Shown here: one piece after another, positions 61,548 to 64,000 of the stretch
Layout of the letters: each line of letters opens with the position of its first letter
How positions within the stretch are numbered: position 1 is the stretch's first letter
Assembly (NCBI GenBank): GCA_964537555.1
Contig: CAZIAD010000002.1
Span: 108,919 to 172,918, forward strand
Origin: CAYRWR01 sp964537555
Lineage (GTDB): Bacteria; Spirochaetota; Brevinematia; Brevinematales; CAYRWR01
Length of the DNA stretch: 64,000 nucleotides
Direction of reading: 5' to 3'
Program-made: the position numbers and the translations under genes
The notes under the pieces: generated by a model
Database searches by the model: none
What the model was told of the DNA's origin: nothing
Seen by the model: the letters and a program-made list of their open reading frames with translations, nothing else

Positions 61548-62597
61548 TCAGGCCACTGTGATATCTTCATCCCTGTACACATCCTGAATAGCGTGTAAGA
61601 GGGCCACTCCCTCCTCCATAGGACGTTGAAATGCCTTACGGCCTGAGATCAGGCCCATACCACCCGCCCTTTTATTTATGACAGCAGTCTTTATTGCTTC
61701 CGCGAGGTCATTGTCCCCCGAAGCCCCACCGCTGTTTATGAGCCCAGCTCTGCCCATGAAGTTATTTATCACCTGATATCGGGTCAGATCAATAGGATGA
61801 TCACTGCTGAGCTCACTATATACTTTATCATGAGTCTTGGCAAACTTAAGGGCTTTGAATCCTCCGTTGTTCTCCGGCAGTTTCTGTTTTATGATATCTG
61901 CTTCTATGGTGACTCCCAGATGATTAGCCTGAGCAGTCAGATCAGCGGCAACATGGTAGTCCGCCTCAGCAGTCTTAAACGCAGGATTTCGTAAATAACA
62001 CCAGAGAATAGTAGCCATTCCTCTCTCATGAGCTTCATGGAAGGCCCGGGAGACTTCTACGATCTGCCGGTCTGATTCGGGAGAACCGAAGTAGATAGTA
62101 GCCCCCACGGCGGCTGCACCCATATCATAGGCCTGTTTAATATCTGAAAACATGATCTGGTCAAAAGTGTTGGGATAGGTCATAAGTTCGTTGTGGTTGA
62201 TCTTTACTATGTAGGGTATTTTGTGAGCATACTTGCGGGCCGTCATACCCAGCACTCCCAGGGTGGAAGCCACTGCATTACAGCCCCCTTCTATAGCCAG
62301 CCTGACTATATTCTCAGGATCAAAATACAGGGGGTTAGGGGCAAAAGATGCTCCGGCAGTGTGTTCGATACCCTGATCTACCGGGAGAATAGAGACATAG
62401 CCCGTACCTGACAGGCGCCCCGAAGAAAAAATCCACTGGAGATTTCTTAACACATTGATATTTCTGTCACTATTCAGGAACACTCTGTCTACAAAATCAG
62501 GCCCGGGTAGATTGAGGCCCTGAGCGGAGACTTTTGCTTTGTATTCCAGCAGATCCTCACCCTCTTTTCCTAAAAGTTCCAGGACTGTTTCGACCAT
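61548..62597 (-). CDS. Class I fructose-bisphosphate aldolase, DhnA/FbaB type
   Basis: A 349-residue archaeal-type class I aldolase, which cleaves fructose 1,6-bisphosphate to DHAP and glyceraldehyde 3-phosphate. Landmarks are SILPVDQGIEHTAGASFAPNP near 67, AIEGGCNAVASTLGVL near 102, IPYIVKINHNE near 132 (the lysine region of the family), GAAAVGATIYFGS near 160, NNFMGRAGLINSGGASGDNDL near 270, and a C-terminal phosphate-binding GGMGLISGRKAFQRP. It forms a Schiff base and needs no metal. ATG 62597 has GGGAGGT 5 nt upstream; a longer reading is unlikely. Monocistronic. Confidence 0.92.
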   Translation of the reverse strand: MVETVLELLGKEGEDLLEYKAKVSAQGLNLPGPDFVDRVFLNSDRNINVLRNLQWIFSSGRLSGTGYVSILPVDQGIEHTAGASFAPNPLYFDPENIVRLAIEGGCNAVASTLGVLGMTARKYAHKIPYIVKINHNELMTYPNTFDQIMFSDIKQAYDMGAAAVGATIYFGSPESDRQIVEVSRAFHEAHERGMATILWCYLRNPAFKTAEADYHVAADLTAQANHLGVTIEADIIKQKLPENNGGFKALKFAKTHDKVYSELSSDHPIDLTRYQVINNFMGRAGLINSGGASGDNDLAEAIKTAVINKRAGGMGLISGRKAFQRPMEEGVALLHAIQDVYRDEDITVA

Positions 62598-62783
62598 GTT
62601 GACCTCCCGGCTGTTTTTTGAGAAATACACACACATATTGATCCCTTAGTGAAAAATAGTGAATCATATTGTTACACAGGGATAATATAGTTAATCCTGA
62701 AGAAAATATCAAACTATTTAGTAAATAAAGAGCGTAGTTTTAAGCGATATCTACCGAAATAAAAATAAACTTTTTCAGGAAAT

Positions 62784-63320
62784 ATGATGTTTAGATTATC
62801 TCTGCTCTTTCTGCTTTTTTTTAGCAGCTACATGCACCCCCAAAGCCCGTTTGAGAACATGCTGCAGGATTTTGTTAATCAGGATTTTGGCAATTCTCAT
62901 AAGTTCACGCTACAGGAGCTCATCATCCTGCCTCATATCCAGAAAAACATTGAGAATATGGTGGGGCAGAGATTTGCTTCCACCAGCCTGATCTATGGTA
63001 AGATCACCCTATTTAAGCATACTGAGGGCTATTACTTTGTAGATACTCTTATGGGTAAAAACTATACCTTCGATGTCCTGGTATTCTTTGATAAAGACAC
63101 TGCTATCAAATCCGTCCACATTTTACGTAACCCTGACCCTCACAACCAGGCTATCGCTCAGAAAGCCTGGCTGAGGCAGTTCACCGGCAAGAAGGCAGAT
63201 ATCGATGCCGGAACAGACTGGAAAACCGATAGCCTGAGTGGGGCCACTTTCTCCGCAAAAGCCCTTGAAAAAGGCCTGCGCAGATTATGCCTTCTTCTCA
63301 ACACCATCATCAAACCCTGA
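62784..63320 (+). CDS. Exported FMN-binding protein with SGAT flavinylation motif
   Basis: A 178-residue protein with a signal peptide (MFRLSLLFLLFFSSYMH). The C-terminal half is an FMN_bind domain: YTFDVLVFFDKDTAIKSVHIL near 90 and the flavinylation motif DSLSGATFSAKAL near 150, where ApbE would attach FMN to the threonine of SGAT. Proteins of this type carry electrons in extracytoplasmic chains such as RNF/NQR-linked or flavin-based extracellular reduction. Two ATGs (62784, 62787) follow AGGA; either may be used. It stands alone; the partner protein and ApbE are not in this window. Confidence 0.88.
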   Translation: MMFRLSLLFLLFFSSYMHPQSPFENMLQDFVNQDFGNSHKFTLQELIILPHIQKNIENMVGQRFASTSLIYGKITLFKHTEGYYFVDTLMGKNYTFDVLVFFDKDTAIKSVHILRNPDPHNQAIAQKAWLRQFTGKKADIDAGTDWKTDSLSGATFSAKALEKGLRRLCLLLNTIIKP

Positions 63321-63448
63321 CCCGGTCAATCCATCCGGCATGATGCACTTAATGTATGCTGTTCTGCCTGACTCATTCCTATTCCTCTTTTCATTGATTA
63401 TATTCTATTCTCGAGTGTGCTGTAAGTTAGGCCTATCACTACACATGG

Positions 63449-63464
63449 TGGCATAATTTTTGCA
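63449..63464 (+). promoter_or_regulatory. Sigma-54 promoter upstream of a small gene
   Basis: TGGCAT-AATTT-TTGCA (63449-63464) differs from the consensus TGGCAC-N5-TTGCA at one position; the spacing is exact. It is 67 bp before the ATG at 63531, so it probably drives the 62-residue protein gene. Confidence 0.7.
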
Positions 63465-63530
63465 TCTATCCAGTCCATACTTTTTTACATAGGGTTGGTG
63501 ATGAGACACTATTTAAAAAAGGATACACTC

Positions 63531-63719
63531 ATGAAAACAGATGACATCGATCTTAAACAGGAATTCGCACTCTTAGCAGGCCTTTTTAATAAAAAAGAGC
63601 CTGAAATACATCCTATTAAACCTATGATACAGACTGCACTTCGCTCATATTCCGGGCCTATGATCAGAAGATCATTGAATATGTTTACCCCAGGCCCGGG
63701 AAGAAAAGTGTTTCGCTGA
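63531..63719 (+). CDS. Small 62-residue protein, likely sigma-54 dependent
   Basis: MKTDDIDLKQEFALLAGLFN at the N-terminus, then KKEPEIHPIKPMIQTALRSY, ending in a strongly basic stretch rich in Arg and Lys (SGPMIRRSLNMF, PGRKVFR). AAGGA lies 7 nt before ATG 63531 and a sigma-54 promoter lies 67 bp upstream; this support makes it more than a chance ORF. No family recognised. Its net charge is divided between an acidic first half and a basic second half. An upstream in-frame ATG (63501) has a poorer ribosome site. Confidence 0.55.
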   Translation: MKTDDIDLKQEFALLAGLFNKKEPEIHPIKPMIQTALRSYSGPMIRRSLNMFTPGPGRKVFR

Positions 63720-63890
63720 TGTATCCCTGATTTTTCCGCAAAACTTTTCAATAATCCCTCTTTTAAGCATACCCTTTCCTGACTGCACTCCGCACCTCAT
63801 TTTTAAAAAATGTCACAATCTCAAGCACAGGGTTTTATCAGTCATTTACAACTACTTACTACATATATAATTACAATTAAAGGCATTGTT
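63720..63890. other. Spacer between the small gene and the second sigma-54 promoter
   Basis: About 170 bp of AT-rich DNA without a gene. It could hold activator-binding sites for the downstream sigma-54 promoter; none is recognisable. Confidence 0.4.
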
Positions 63891-63906
63891 TGGCACGCTT
63901 ATTGCA
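63891..63906 (+). promoter_or_regulatory. Perfect-consensus sigma-54 promoter reading out of the window
   Basis: TGGCAC-GCTTA-TTGCA (63891-63906) is an exact match to TGGCAC-N5-TTGCA. Two palindromes follow at once: TGTAAG-CA-CTTACA (near 63914-63927) and GTGCAATTGCAC (near 63930-63941). The gene it serves begins beyond 64000 or is a small RNA. Confidence 0.8.
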
Positions 63907-64000
63907 ACTAGTGTGTAAGCACTTACAGTGCAATTGCACAGTGCGTAATGAAAAAAGATTAAAATGAAGAAGAGAAGCCGGTTAAAAAGTTGATTCATTT

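Noticed and set aside
1..64000. tRNA or rRNA genes
   Set aside because: I scanned the intergenic regions by eye for T-loop sequences such as GGTTCGAATCC and for rRNA landmarks on both strands and saw none.

Overview
The window reads as a chromosomal segment of an anaerobic, motile, Gram-negative-type bacterium. A spirochaete is my best guess, held at low to moderate confidence. Points in favour are CheB beside coiled-coil envelope proteins, a 7TMR-DISM hybrid kinase, several lipoproteins and secreted proteins, a sigma-28-like promoter, a type III glutamine synthetase and a group 3b-type [NiFe] hydrogenase. No rRNA or tRNA is present to settle it. It is a draft scaffold: 37041-37140 is a run of 100 Ns flanked by two copies of a 99-bp repeat. 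Genes are dense, mostly on the minus strand from 0.8 to 27.6 kb and from 52 to 62.6 kb, and often translationally coupled. TTG starts are frequent.

Left part (1-27.6 kb): the end of thiH and all of thiE; small secreted proteins; and a hydrogenase operon read leftward from 10.8 to 3.9 kb. Its order is nickel permease-like protein, four sulfhydrogenase subunits (beta, gamma, delta, alpha), maturation endopeptidase, a zinc-less HypA-like protein, and a HypC domain fused to a HydE-like radical SAM domain. Then come a hybrid histidine kinase, a LamG lipoprotein, a methyltransferase, a protein made of 21 copies of a 21-residue heptad repeat, queA with an MBL hydrolase, and a cheB operon. Between the MBL hydrolase and the cheB region is a sigma-28-like promoter followed by about 95 nt with three hairpins and an intrinsic terminator: a candidate small RNA.

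Middle part (27.7-44.3 kb): a DUF1015 protein, then a repeat-rich accessory region (29-32.4 kb). Two long inverted repeat arms bracket a small antitoxin-like gene, a GNAT gene broken by an in-frame amber codon, and a two-TM protein. Beyond it lie a phosphoesterase, a methyltransferase, glnN, the scaffold gap, a flavodoxin-like protein, an SH3 lipoprotein, a MarR regulator with two matching operators ahead of two RdhA/QueG-like iron-sulfur proteins, a GNAT, and a CBS-kinase pair.

Right part (44.5-64 kb): an XRE-cupin regulator, aminotransferase and citrate synthase (probably one amino-acid/2-oxoacid module), a Na/Pi cotransporter, then a 10-kb block of very large unrecognised helical proteins (two clear paralogues plus a diverged relative) with a hemerythrin. 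These are followed by a Cache sensor ending in a cysteine-rich tail, a class I aldolase, an FMN-binding protein, and two near-perfect sigma-54 promoters in the last 560 bp. The strongest candidates for something undescribed are the HypC-HydE fusion operon, the sigma-28/sRNA locus, the helical paralogue block and the 21-residue repeat protein.
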